Shown in pieces: positions 1 to 11,725 of a stretch of 64,000 nucleotides of DNA. A program made the translations under genes and the position numbers. The notes under the pieces are model-generated. The model was not told where the DNA came from and made no database searches. It saw only the letters and a program-made list of their open reading frames with translations. Origin of the DNA: Oscheius tipulae (Eukaryota > Nematoda > Chromadorea > Rhabditida > Rhabditidae); contig JASJZH010000003.1 of the NCBI GenBank assembly GCA_037178975.1, forward strand, positions 496,001 to 560,000, given 5' to 3'. Position 1 is the stretch's first letter; every line of letters begins with the position of its first letter.

Positions 1-1040
1 TAAAAATATATAGAAACACTTACAATGTACGGGAACTGTTTTACAACGTCCTCATGCGGATCGGGAAATGGCCTTCCAGTACATAATGTTAAAAAATTGT
101 AAATTTTTTGCATCTTGCGGCTGGTACTCTTCTTCTTGCTGCAGTATAGATAAGATAAGGCGTTGGATGAAGTGCCTTAGCGTTAATGTCTTCCTGTACA
201 AACACAGTCGACTTGTGCGTGCCTTCCGGGATAGAAGGACTTAAGACTATGTGGAGAGGAAAAGAAAACGAACTCAATGACTTTTCACCGAGAAATTTAG
301 ATAAAAACACAGGTTTTGGTGTGATTCTCTTTATTACAAGCTCAAGCAAAGTACATATGAGTTCAAGAGATAAAAGGGATATCAAAAGGGGTGACAAAAT
401 TAACACACACCTCAAAAAGTAATCTGACTAAAAATTGAGAACAAATTTTAAACAGGGACAAAAGTACGCGCGCTGTATTCTGGCGGGCTATTTGAATAGA
501 AGCAAATCTCTAAAACGCGATGGTTTCTGTGGAGGACTCTGTCTGTTTGTTTGTTTGTCCGTGGCCACGAAATAGAAGCGAGCCAATTATGTTGTCCAGA
601 AGTTTTCTTGTTCGGAAACAGTTGTTGCTTAAATTGGATGGCAAGTCAACTATGGGTGCGCTCTAAAACTTGACTTTTTTCACAGTGAAGCCACTGGGAG
701 TCTTCTGTTACTTTTGACCAGATTCCCCACCTCCAAGAGGAGGACCCTTTGACCCTGTGTTCGCGTGTTCGTATGTAAGAGTGTGGCTTCCTCGCTGTAA
801 TTATGTACCACCTCCTATATCTCTCTATACCCCAACCAATAAACTAGTATTCGAACTATAAGTGAACGGTAATATATCGTAGGATAGACGCATACAGACT
901 CTCAATTCACAATAGACTATCTTCTTATAATAGCCGTCTGCCCTACGAACAGCTGGTGAAAATCCATAAACAACAGAGGGAATGCAACTTGCCCCTCCTT
1001 CAGCAGACGACATTCTGGAATCTTCTTGTCGATAATCCTC
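1..1040. other. No supportable gene
   Basis: AT-rich sequence with short overlapping frames on both strands and no protein-like reading frame, splice pattern or RNA gene that I can support. Confidence 0.5.
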
Positions 1041-1500
1041 AGGTGATGGTAGAGAAGGGTTCATGTTGGCCTAGAAGTCGTTTTGAGCGCGCCGTCGGAA
1101 TCGAACTGTTGTCCTTCAATCTCGTTGTTGAGAGTCCGGAACAGATAATAGTCGGAAGGAGGCAAGGTCCGGGCCATAAGGAGTATGGGGTCCCAACGCA
1201 GGTCGTGGATCTTGGAGTGAGTGAGTTTTGAAACATGGGGGCGCGCGTTGTCCATCTGCAGGATGACTTTCGACTTCAGCGGCTGTTTCTGACGAAGTGC
1301 AAAGGCAACCTTTTTAAGTTGCTGGCTGTAAGGGTAGTTCCAGCATCTATCAGTTCCCAGTGCACCATTCCTTTGATATCCCAGAAAACACAGAGCATAA
1401 TCTTTTTTGATGGGTGTCGGGTTTCACAACACGACTTAGGCATTGATATGTTTCTGGTGAAGGGTCTCTCCTCTTTCCTGTTCCATCAGTTGCTGATATA
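1041..1500 (-). mobile_element. Degenerate mariner transposase fragment
   Basis: Read on the minus strand, this contains a recognisable mariner-type transposase C-terminal half. The peptide DNARPHVSKLTHSKIHDLRW lies around 1250-1190, followed by PSDYYLFRTLNNEIEG, the conserved block around the last catalytic aspartate of mariner elements. Towards 1400-1450 the same strand encodes a LCVFWDIKGM-like block, the usual upstream mariner motif. Several frameshifts and stops separate the blocks, so no functional protein is possible. The N-terminal half and the terminal repeats were not found. A second mariner relic lies in the kinase intron near 28 kb. Confidence 0.75.
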
Positions 1501-2111
1501 TGTCCTTGGCAAACTGAAGGTTCTCATGCATCTGGTATTCATTATATCCCTCATTTTTCTTGGCTTCTTTCATCTTCTTTGCGGTTTTGTACATATTCTA
1601 AAGCATACATAATTGTACAACTTTACGGAAACGTTACTACTGTTGAAAAATGCTCACAGACATACTTCCCAGAGTTTTCACCGTCATATCATTTCCAGAA
1701 GGAGCGTTATCAAAAACCACCTTCCTCTGGTTTTAATGCTTACTCCACTCCAAAAAAGCTGGTCGAGAAGCCCATACGAGAATAGAGAGAAAATAAATAA
1801 ATTCCCTCAATTGTATTTTTTTTAGTAACCTACCCATCTAGCTTCCACCTTGAAACATTTGAGCCAAATTAGGCTCTTTTTTTTTGGACCCACATATGGT
1901 CTGAGTCTGCGTTGCCTTATTTTTACACAATATCACATCACCTCTTTAAGTTCTCACTGTTGCTCGTCGTTTCTGCAGGAATAATCCATAGAGATAAGAC
2001 ATATTATTCTCTGTTCTTGCTCCATCAGTCCGGACTTCTTAGAATTGAGCTTTAAATCGTTTTTTTTTTCATTTTTCTTTGCTTTTCACAAGTATTAAAA
2101 GTCGTTTAGTG

Positions 2112-4343
2112 ATGCCTCCTCCACGTGAGAGAGATGCTCCTCGTGCTCTGAACATTGTTGCGGTAAACGGGCGTCGGCTAGAAGCCGCCAATCTCTCTAC
2201 TCTACGAGATATTCTTCTGGACGAAAGATATGCCAACAAGCCGGTATGCGTTTCATTTTCTCAAACTTGCTCCATTTAAGGTGGCTGTAATCTCCGTGGC
2301 TGGAGCCATGCGTGAAGGAAAAAGCTATCTGATGAATGGTTGTGTCAACAAAATGGAAATTGACGGCGATTGGTTCACCGTCGACACTCCGATGAATCAC
2401 TTCCAATTCAAAGGAGGAAGCATCAGTTGCACTTCAGGAATTGACATCTGGAGCAAACCGTACATTGTGGAAAGGAATGGAAAAGAGGTCAGTTTGTCTT
2501 TTCGTCCTTTCATTCAGTAATTATTATTGAAGATTGTCGTTTTCTTCATGGATACACAGGGCGTTTTTGCTCAAGATGATCTAACATCGGTCCAGTCGAA
2601 TATCTTCGCCTTGTCTATTCTATTGAGTTCGATACAAGCAAGTTTTTTTTTTCGTAGAAGGGATGTCATGCTCTGATCAACACCATTTTTTCCTTAAAGC
2701 AACAGTGCGCTGTGAGTGCGCTTTGAGTCATGAGATCTGAGCTTATTGCTGGTCTCCGCATGCATCAAAAAGATGTGCAGTCAGTTGCCTGTCTACGTCA
2801 GCTGATAAACAAAGAGCCTTTTCTTTTCACCAATAATAAATTCCAAGGATTAATTTCAGATTTTCAATAAGATGAGACTTGTTAATGGCAATGATCTGAG
2901 TTACCTGCAGCTGTTCACCCACATGGCAAAGGCAGGACAGACGGAAGACAGTAAAATGTTCCAGGGACATCTATTTATGTTTTAAACCTTCACTCTTTTT
3001 AGAAACTAATATTTCTCATTAGAGACTTTGATGAAGAAGATGATATTACTCACGATGACGGGGAAAAGTATAAAAAGACCAGAATCTTCAAAGAAACTAA
3101 CAATCCTGAGGCTTGTTCACTTCAGAAGGATATTCTAGCCAGTTTTCAAGAAATTGCATGTTGTTTGTTCCCTGCTCCTGGCAGGAAATTCAGGGCGAAG
3201 GATTCGCAGCCAAAAGAATATTTTGGTGATGAGGAATTTGAGATGTTCCGGGAGGCTATGACGAAGTTCGTGGATGATGTCATGGATACACTAGAACCAA
3301 AACAGCTGAATGGGTTAAACATTACCTGTAAAGAGCTATTCGCCATGTTTGAGAAACTGATTGTTTATTTCAATAGTGATGAGGCCCCGGAAGCCAAGAC
3401 CATACTACAAGCAATGGCTGAAACTCACATCAGTTCTTACCTGAGTCGTGCCAAAGAAGAATACAATAGACTCATGGATGTTCCTGGCGCTAAAGACCCG
3501 GAAAGTTTCCTCGAAAACGTCAATAAGGCATCAGTGAGTTTTTAGAAAAATAGGTAAGGAAATTGACTTAGGATAGTGCCCTCCGTCTCTTCGTCCAATG
3601 CAAAGCCATGGGTTCTGGACAATTTTGGGAACAGAGTCTGAGACATATTGTAGAGTATACTGAGGTACAGTATTTAACAGTTAGAATAGACAAAACGGGA
3701 ATAATTCCTATTTTACCATGATTAAGAACTTTAGGGTCAGTTTGACATCTTCCGCAACGATGTACAGCAGAGCATCGATGCAGCTGCTAGAGAAGAAGCT
3801 GCCACTTATATTCGAGATCAACTCGACAGCTGTGACCTACGTTCTATTGGCGAATTCAGAGATTTGAGAGAATCCATAATGGTTTGCTTTTAAAATTTAC
3901 TTTTCTTACAAAAGGCTACAGGAAAATGTCACAATTATTTTAATTGGACGCAAAATTATTGGTAGTGATGATTATGACTATGTTGGTTTTTTCAGGGAAA
4001 TAGAAGTAAGAATACCTAACATTTTTTAGTCGATTTGTTATCTTAGAGGGAAGTCGATGCTAAGGAAGTGGCTGTAGCTGCTCTGGAACGAGAGGACCTT
4101 ATTGCTATCCGGATAGCAAATGCTACAGAGGAGCTTCGGGCAAAAATGGAGGAACGGCAGGTACTTCAGGAGCAAGAGATGTACACATTAATTAATCGCT
4201 TGGAGGCCCTAGAGAGAGAGAGAGAAAAAAAAAAAGAGCCAGAGCCAGAGGTATATCTGTTAATTATTCATATAAAAAAACATATTCAGGATGCCAAAAG
4301 AGTGCCAGAAGAAAGCAAGAAGATGAGATGTACTATTCTTTAA
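2112..4343 (+). CDS. Atlastin/GBP-like dynamin-superfamily GTPase with C-terminal CaaX box
   Basis: Spliced model of nine exons: 2112-2243, 2281-2487, 2533-2637, 2860-2964, 3003-3533, 3572-3664, 3735-3881, 4047-4250 and 4290-4343, about 525 aa. The GTPase motifs are all visible: P-loop GAMREGKSYL, switch II DTQG and the atlastin/GBP-specific RD in LIRDF. The middle helical-bundle region follows (exons 5-6, with QAMAETH and DSALRLF blocks as in atlastins). Atlastins then have a membrane hairpin. Here the protein instead runs into a charged coiled coil and ends RCTIL, a CaaX box as in vertebrate guanylate-binding proteins, so membrane attachment by prenylation is inferred. Intron 3 uses a GC donor (GCAAGT). 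The exon 4 donor reads CAG/GGACAT, which is not GT; a decayed site or a sequence error is possible. The last intron (39 nt) is a multiple of three, so its retention would not change the frame. The start is the first ATG in frame. Confidence 0.82.
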
Positions 4344-4929
4344 AATTCTGATAAAAAATAATCCATGGCACAGCCAGTTAAGCAACTTATGTGATTCACT
4401 TTTTACTAAATTTACTTATTTAAATTACTAAATGTGATAATTGTGAGTGTTTTTGTTTGGTACTTTATACAATTGTTCCCCTAAATTTGCAAACAAATCC
4501 TATCCAACTAAGAGATCCGGTAATACTCGTGCTGGCTACCCCATTGGATTTAATTTTTGACGAGAAATTTTCTCCGGGTTTTTCTTTAGCATTTTTCCCC
4601 TTTTTTATTACTTTTACACCTTCTGAGTGCGTTTATTGAATTCTCCGTGTAAAAGAACCCCTATACTTTGCAATCTCCTTAGAGCTGAAGCAGCCTCTTG
4701 GCGTATCAATTTCGTATTCATGATAGGATAAGAAGGGTCAGTTTGGTATTACGAGGGCGACACAACCAGAGAATCAAGGATAAGAAGAAGAGGACATTAT
4801 AATAAGTGACAGATAGATCTAACAAAATTGTAACAAAACGACCATTGATTTAAACATTGATGACCAGTAGCGCCATTGGCAGACGCCGGCTGGTCTACAG
4901 AGAAAGTAAGAGATAAAGTTTAACATTTT

Positions 4930-7765
4930 TTATTCATTGATTCTCCGCCATGTTCTGACTTCTGGTAGAGGATCTCTAGCCAATGAGCTTGTCTGATACG
5001 AGTTCACAGAGTGCGGGGCGTTTATCGAAGGAATCGGAGAGTCTTCAATCCGATTCACACCCAGAAACCTCAAAATGCTACGCCGGAAATATGGGACAAA
5101 GTAGAGAAGGGCACAGCCTTGTACAACTGAGGGAAAGTTATAGACTGGATAGGTCAGTGTAGAGGTTAGAGCAATGAGCACATCTGAGAGACGCGACAGT
5201 TTAGCGAAGACGTTGTTGACGCGAAGAAATAGATATATGAAGGAGACTGCAGCGTCGAGAGTCAGGAGCTGAAAAAATAGGTTGCTCGTGGCCGTGGGAA
5301 TGTTTCTTTGTACCACCGGCCTACCTTTTGGCTAGCCAGGGCTTAAAAAACCTACTGGAGTATAAAGAAGAACCAAGGCACCCAAAACTCTGGAAACACC
5401 TCAACGGCAAGTTCAGCACGGGAAATCTGTTTCTACGTGTTTATGACCCACTGGTATGGGACGTTTCAGGGGCTTTGCAAAATGAACTGGAAGCATACCA
5501 CTTCTGATTTACAGGTAGACCAAAACATTTAAGCACTTTGCGATGTTCCGCTGGAGGTGGTGGGACACATTCTGGGCACGTTCGTCGATGACTACACGAT
5601 CAACGTGGTGGACGTCGTTGCTATGCCCCAGAGCGGAACCAATATCACTGTCCATTCCGCTCTACCACCCGGTCTACCAGACGAAGCATCTCGAGAAGCT
5701 GCAGAGGATTTGTCGACATGAGATGGTCGTCGACTGGTACCATTTGCTTCTCGGTTGGCTCTCGTTGGTCGATGTCAATGCATTTCTTCAAGACTCTCCA
5801 TTCCCGAGTTGTAGCCATAGTAGTCGATCAGGGGAAAGTCATGCTCGAGGTTTTTCGCAGTATCAATCAGATGTCCGCGATCGCTAATTCCGACTGGAGA
5901 AGCCAGACCGGGCACCGGCAATCTAGACAATTTAGACTGTCGCAACAATCTGGACAACATGGCGAACATGGTCCAGATGACGACTCTGTTCAGATGTTAA
6001 AAAGAAAGAGAAGAAAAACAAGGAGAACGAGCAGAATGGTAAGTTTGGCAAGCTGAACGCCAAGCATCATCTCGAGGACGTCACTCGTCGTCTCATGAAA
6101 TCCAATATCCTCGACTAGGGTAACTGCTGATCCCATGCCATCAACTGAAACAGATCATGTACAATTTTGCCAAACATTACAAAGCTGAAATCTGTAATCT
6201 TAGGTTAGAAAATTGAGGTAAAAGCTCGCATGGTTTAGTATTCAACTTCAGTTTTTCGCCTTGAAGATTTGCACAAACCGTTGAATGACGTTCTACAATG
6301 TTGTAGCTCTTGATGTGTTTTACAAAAGTGCAGAACATCGCTGAGCTTGAAAGTCTTTTTTTCTTCGTATGCTTCCAGTTCAACTAGCAAAGTCCCAGAA
6401 ATTTTCCTTAGCCATACCAGAGGATCATAAGCCCCATGCTAGTCAATAGGTCTACGAACCCACATTCAGAAATGCCCTGTGGATCTTTTTCGTCTGTGGA
6501 CTCATGTTCCTGCAATACTTTCTAAGTTTCCATTCCATTAGTATTCGTAGACTGGCGCATAGTAGGAATACAGCCACGGGAAAGTAGAATGTTATGTGGA
6601 GGTAGATTTTCTGAAATGGATTATTGCAGATTTTTCTGGTCTTACATAAACCGAAGAGATCTTCAGTACGTAGGATGCATGTTTTTTAATCTCATTTTGA
6701 ATGTAACTATCCAGCTTTGGCGCCACTTCTTCGATTGGGACGTAGGATGAGAGTGAGGCGAACTAAAACAGTTAGTAGTTTTAAAAACTCTTACCAAACA
6801 AGGAGAAACAAACATTCCAATCAGAATGCAGCAGCCTACAGTAACCCTCTTCTTGACATTGATGTCATACAGAATAAGGGCTCGATAAATCATCATGAAG
6901 CCGAGAGTAATGGGACTGACAGAGTTGAAGAAGAAGGGTAGACTGTCAAGTGCGTGTACGAATCTGGGACCAAGGAGGCCACCAATACCATAGCTAACAA
7001 AAATTGGGTCCTCGGTAATCCACATGTAGGAATTTACCCTAGAAAACTGCTATCGTATTTGTATCACAGTTAAACTTATTTTGGTTACTAAAAAGTGGCA
7101 AATTAACATTTTAAGAAGCTGTGATTTTTTGTCCTTACGCAAAAGGTTTAGGACCAGGATTGAAAATAAGTTATCTGGAACCTCACAACTAAGAGACCCT
7201 AAGACGGTACGGGTGATCTCTATAAGGCGAAGTGGTATGGGCCAGGGCTGTACGAAAGTACCGCATACCCGAAATTCGAACGTTTATGCACCAACTTATA
7301 ACCATTAGCGCCATTGACAGAACTAGTTTCGAAACGGGCTGCGTATCCTATGTTTACAATTTGGTGCGCAAATTGCCGGACTTTCGGATGTACGGTACTT
7401 TCGCACAGCACTGCTGTGAACACAAAACTTTACCATTTAATACTTTGCTGTCATCTCTTTTCCCAACCTCCCCCCACCCTGATCAAAGTTACAGAGCTCA
7501 AGCTTCCCCGAACTCACGTATTCAGCACGACCCATCCCACGGCACAATTGAGCGCATGAATAGCGCAATCCAGGTCAATTAGGAAGGAGAAGGCACTCTT
7601 CTCTTTCTTGAACTTTATACTCAGAACCAGAGCCAATATATTGCTGCCAACTCCGGCCAAAAAGACCAAAGTCGAGATGACAGTTAGTACTGTCAGATTG
7701 TTCACCACGTAGGATATGAATGGAACGAAATCCTTGAGATTGGAAGTGTCGAATGTCTCGTTCAT
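4930..7765 (-). CDS. 7TM serpentine chemoreceptor-like protein (receptor A)
   Basis: Minus-strand gene of five exons: 7518-7765, 6795-7038, 6646-6762, 6464-6610 and 4930-5270, about 365 aa. The start MNETFDTSN is followed by a first membrane span ([20 protein letters not shown]), then spans in the [20 protein letters not shown] exon, the [12 protein letters not shown] exon and the final [10 protein letters not shown] exon. All junctions keep phase, and the order and phases match receptors B (8868-11013) and C (23765-26291), so these are one nematode-type receptor family. I cannot assign an sr class. Probable role: chemosensory G-protein-coupled receptor in sensory neurons, inferred from the family only. 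Intron 1 holds a MITE-like palindrome; intron 4 is expanded to 1.2 kb by an Rpn11 pseudogene on the opposite strand. No defect is seen in the coding exons. Confidence 0.75.
5542..6118 (+). pseudogene. Intronless Rpn11/PSMD14 (26S proteasome deubiquitinase) pseudogene
   Basis: Across three frames this reads as a damaged copy of the proteasome lid metalloprotease Rpn11: [20 protein letters not shown], then VAMPQSG, then (frame +2) EMVVDWYH, then (frame +3) [22 protein letters not shown]-terminal [15 protein letters not shown] block lies near 6070-6115. In active Rpn11 the YHSHPG...SGVD stretch gives the zinc-binding JAMM motif. Here it reads [12 protein letters not shown], so the second histidine is gone and the copy could not be active. 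No introns and several frameshifts suggest a retrocopy. It lies inside the last intron of receptor A, opposite strand. Confidence 0.8.
6285..6340. repeat. Short hairpin repeat, copy 1
   Basis: Imperfect inverted repeat with the core words TTCTACAA...TTGTAG and ending GCAGAACATCG. Related copies lie near 10565, 29407, 36405 and 63446. This one is inside the large intron of receptor A. Confidence 0.5.
7250..7410. repeat. MITE-like long imperfect palindrome
   Basis: The left arm starts GTACGAAAGTACCGCATAC (about 7252) and the right arm is its near reverse complement, GTACGGTACTTTCGCAC (ending about 7405). The whole 160-nt unit folds as a hairpin. Both strands ther­efore translate to similar peptides in this stretch. 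It sits in intron 1 of receptor A and carries no transposase, as expected of a non-autonomous inverted-repeat element. Confidence 0.6.
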
Positions 7766-8867
7766 GGTTCGGTATTCTAAATATGAATTTTTGTTGAAAC
7801 CAGAAATAACGGGCAAGAGCAGAAGGTAAATAGTCTGTTCTGCATCATTGCAGGGGCTGGTAATTGAATGACGCGCAATCAGTGTCGACTTCTTGGCAAA
7901 GGTAATCAAAAGCGGAGCTATTATGAGCTACTTGCCCTTACTATATCAATGGATGAAAGAACGCGAGTACACAGGTGATCTTCTGCAGTCTTGCGCAAGC
8001 GCGTGCTTCGATCTTCGGGAATATTTAACGGAGGGCAAGTGATATGTGATGCCAAAGAGTCTAGACTGCTTACTTGTAGAGCAGGACCGTTCTCCCCAAA
8101 ACTGATTCGAAGAGAATTTTTGTGAGCTCGATGCTCGCATCTAGAGCCTTTAAATCACTTTATGCAAGTTTCTATACTAAGTTATGACGATTTATTATCG
8201 TATTGTCCCATTTCTCGGTTATAAGACTGGCAGGCTAGTTAAAATTCTTTAAATTAAGGTTTGAGAGAGTTGACCAGGCTTCTACTCGAAGCTAGCGATC
8301 TTTGCTCATCTTCAGCTCTCAGTCATCAGTTAGGTCTAATCAGATCAGGATCAGTGAAGCCAGAGTGGTAAAGTAAGATCGGAAAAACGATACAATCTGC
8401 CAACTTGGCTGAAAAGAAATGGGATTTGTCACAAATCCAGTTTGACCTGACAGACCCATGTCAGATGGTCCGCACTGTAGGATAAACGCTTTTTGAACTA
8501 GCACTGTGTAGTCCTGTGGCAGTTGTAACCATCGTAATCATTTTTACCCTTGTTACTCAATAATGTCTTTCCTGAAAATTTTCTTCGCTTTACTTTAACT
8601 TGTGACATTGATCAGTGTTGGTCCCTCTATTTATTTCCTCTGCCGGGGGCATTCTTTGAACCCGAACCAACTTCCGCACATTTTTTGTGCTCTTTCCCGT
8701 TCCCTAACCATATTACTGACTCCTACGACCACTCATTATGAGCAAAGTTTTGCCGTTTTGTACGCACTGCAACTGCTTTCTGCCACCTGTTTATTTATTT
8801 GACGAAACACGTATGTTGCAGGTGCTGTGTGGGGGCAACTTATCACTCAGACAATCGAGTGAGGGGT

Positions 8868-11013
8868 TTACTTAACAATCACAGCAGCAGTATTGGATTG
8901 CATTGAGACGACTGGAGTCTCTTCTTCGAAGGGAGCACGGCCAATCCCGACCAGTATGGCCTTTTTGAAAGACGGAACATAGTAAAGTAGGGCAAGTCCC
9001 TGCAAAACTCCAGCCAGACCAAATATTGGGTAGGACATCGTGGAGTAGATGATAGTGAACTGCACGAAAGGATTCCATGTGATTTTAAACTCCGTGACCA
9101 ACTTATCGCCATTGCGTACAAAAAAGTAAAGGAAAGCTACCAGGGTGTCGAAGGAGAGTAGCTAAAATTTGAGTGATGTTAATAATATACTTGGGCACCC
9201 GAATGTGGTGCAACGTTATTCAAAATCTACCTTATACACTTCCTTGGCATCCTTTTTGTACAACGCAGGCCCAAATTGAATCTCCAGCAAAAATGACGCC
9301 AAGGTTGCACCAGGTAGATTTTGAGAAAAACGCTTTCGAGCTCTCTGTATATTCCTTGGATGCATGTCTACCGCGGGCAAAAACGCCAAGGGTGCATAAG
9401 GAAGGTTTTGAGACGCTGCAACAGATCTTCGACTCGAGTGCCCAAGTAAACCACGTTCTTTACTTACATTTAAAAAAGCAAAATGAGTTTTTTTGGTAGC
9501 CTTGGACATATGAGCACAGAATTTTCGCAGTCTGAACTCCATAAGTATTCTAAGAACGAAGACCAAGACAAATAGAATTGCCGTCAAATAGTTTGTTATT
9601 TCGTAGAAGACGAACTGTAGATCTGTCATGACGACCCCATAACCAGTCCGAGCTTCAGCCACTGCTCGGGTGTAGTTGTCCAAAAATGGCTTGACTTCAT
9701 CTATGTTTCTGTAAGAGACGAAGGCGCAGACCTATTAGTTTTTGTTGAACAGGTACAAAATTTCAACTGACCACACAGGGAGACATTGAAGTAAGACAAA
9801 ACATCATAATGTAGATGACAGTTTCCTTCTTTAGTCTGTGCTCAAACAGAACCAGGGCTCGGTAGATCATCATGAAAGATAGCATGAGCGGTGTAACACC
9901 ATTGAGATAGAAGGGAATTCCGTCCAAGATGGCCAAAATGTGAGCGGGCAGAATGGATCCAAGACCATAGCTTATGAAGACCGTGTAATCCCAGTTAAAG
10001 GTCATATTCTTCCTGAAGAAGGTGGTTAAATAACTAACGACAATGAACCACAAATTTCACAGAACATAATTTTTTCATAGAGACATCCATGTTTTTTTAC
10101 AGGTTTTCTTTGTTCTACAAAAGGAAAATACTACCGATATCTATTCTTTTTCTTTGATGAACCGGGTTTTTAAGACACTGACATTTAGTAGGACTTTACG
10201 AAAGATAAAGGGTTCCCCCACAAAAAATAACGGGGATACGGTAGCAGTACATCTTTATGAACTATGCCGCCTTACGTCACACTATTATCACGTCTCTCAC
10301 AATTAGTTACAGTACGCCGTACTCTTTCTGAGAACAATTGCAGCTGTTGTTTGCTGCGGGTCAGCTCAAGCTGCAAGTCACAAATAAATTTCTTAATAAT
10401 TCTGCCCACGATACCCCTTTAAAGTGGTCACAGCGGAAACCGACAGATGTTTTTGTCGGCACGTCGTAAGTAAAAAGTGGGCAGAAGTTAAAACATTGGA
10501 TTGTACAAACTAAAAATACAAATCGCCAGGTATTCATGACCCTGATTTTTCAGCTTGGAGTTGTTTTACAAAGTTGTAGAGCAGATCAAGAGCTTGTAGA
10601 AGGCGCCTTGGGAATTTTCTCAAGCATTTGTTGCTTAGTATGATGTAAGGCGCGCGCCGTGATAACGGGTGAGTTCCCTACGGTGAAGACTGGGAAGCTA
10701 TTCGCGATTACGGTATATCGCATTTTCCTAATGTTTGTCCGAAATATGATGAAACTCACGTGTTCAACAGAAAGAATCCAACCAGAATTCCGACAAGCTT
10801 CGTCACACAGTCTACTTCCAGGATCAGCATAAACTGCGTCTTTTCCTGGCGACTCTTCCTGCTCAAGACTAGAGCTAAACCATTGCTTCCAGTCGCAATA
10901 ATCACGATCAGAGCTGACAGAATCTGCAGCATTAAGAGATTTTGATCCACCGATACCAAAAAAGGTATCCAGTGGCCTGGTGGTGTTAATGGTAATGTTG
11001 TGTTGTTTTCCAT
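8868..11013 (-). CDS. 7TM serpentine chemoreceptor-like protein (receptor B)
   Basis: Four exons on the minus strand: 10760-11013, 9772-10033, 9468-9731 and 8868-9161, about 357 aa. The start is MENNTTLPLTPPG, with a likely N-glycosylation site (NNT). Membrane spans include [52 protein letters not shown] and GVLQGLALLYYVPSF. Splice phases match receptors A and C, and the 264-nt third exon has exactly the length of receptor C exon 3. Receptor A has that exon split by an extra intron. Chemosensory GPCR function is inferred. The intron between exons 3 and 4 (306 nt) is longer than its neighbours and holds diverged tandem and inverted copies of a short sequence. Confidence 0.77.
9205..9440. repeat. 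Diverged tandem/inverted short repeats in receptor B intron
   Basis: Two direct copies share the words GCAAAAA(TGA)CGCCAAGG and AGGTTTTGAGA-like ends (about 9285-9330 and 9375-9415). A third, inverted copy with AAAATCTACCT lies at about 9220. The repeats are diverged and have no coding potential. Confidence 0.35.
10562..10602. repeat. Short hairpin repeat, copy 2
   Basis: TTTTACAAAGTTGTAGAGC followed by CAAGAGCTTGTAGAAGG. This is the same family as the copies at 6285, 29407, 36405 and 63446. Confidence 0.45.
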
Positions 11014-11500
11014 TCAGGCGACTGCAACAGGATGCAAAAGGGGGAAGAAGAGGGGCGTGGCCGACAGGGACTACAGAGCATGAGATCATTCCATCGGGGG
11101 GCAATTGAATTAGAAACATGCGGATAGAAACTCTTTTTCTTTGTCTTTTTGAGTCAATCAAGAAAATTAGCGGAAGTTGATTGAAATGGCTGCGCGGGAC
11201 AAGCAAAATGCTTGCAACAACTTTGAGTCAGGGGAGGTAAAAAAAACTTTTATACAAGCCTGTTTGGTTCATTCTTTTACTAGCCTCAGTTTGGATTTTC
11301 TTCCAGAGTATCACCATCTTCCGTCGTCGTCATCCCACCAATCTCCTCCAGGGCCATCGTGATCTTTCCGTCAGTTACAGTAATCCTTAGAGCATCCTTT
11401 CCCTTCAGAAACTGTTTCTCCGTCGTTCTCTTCTTGGCTTGTTCTCTAGCCTCCAGACTCATGTTCGCAACCTTTTCTGTCTTCTCTGACTCTCCCAAGT

Positions 11501-11725
11501 CTAGTAGAATGCCTTCCGCAGATTTCGGTAACTGGGTTGAAACTCGCGGTAATTGAGATGTATCGGATTCAAGTACAGCTTTTCCGGGACAGCATAGCTA
11601 CAGTACTTTTCTTCATTCTTGTCAAATTCTGTCCAGTCGAGCTCGCAAATTCTCGGACAGCCCTTAATCATGTTGTTGACAGCCAGAGTGACGGATATGT
11701 ATCGGTCGATTGCTTTTCTCGTGGC
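11501..11725 (-). pseudogene. Broken paralogue of the unrecognised 12.4-kb gene
   Basis: On the minus strand one frame reads through RKAIDRYISVTLAVNNMIKG and ends in NYREFQPSYRNLRKAFY then TAG (11501-11503). The block YREFQPSYR recurs on the plus strand at 12480-12510, where the frame stays open (REFQPSYRILRQKVIYRLWE). Here the stop falls exactly where the relative continues into the WES block, and TGG GAG AGT is still readable just beyond the stop, so this copy looks truncated. I do not recognise the family. A further possible exon of the same strand at about 11911-12048 (reading KLDFFGLFPPDTVYVF) is open between plausible splice sites, but I could not join it in phase. Confidence 0.45.

Noticed and set aside
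89-422. Overlapping frames on both strands near the left edge
   Set aside because: No family resemblance, no splice context and biased composition; not supportable as genes.
956-1612. Plus-strand frames of 90-125 codons
   Set aside because: They are antisense to the mariner transposase fragment, whose conserved blocks are on the minus strand.
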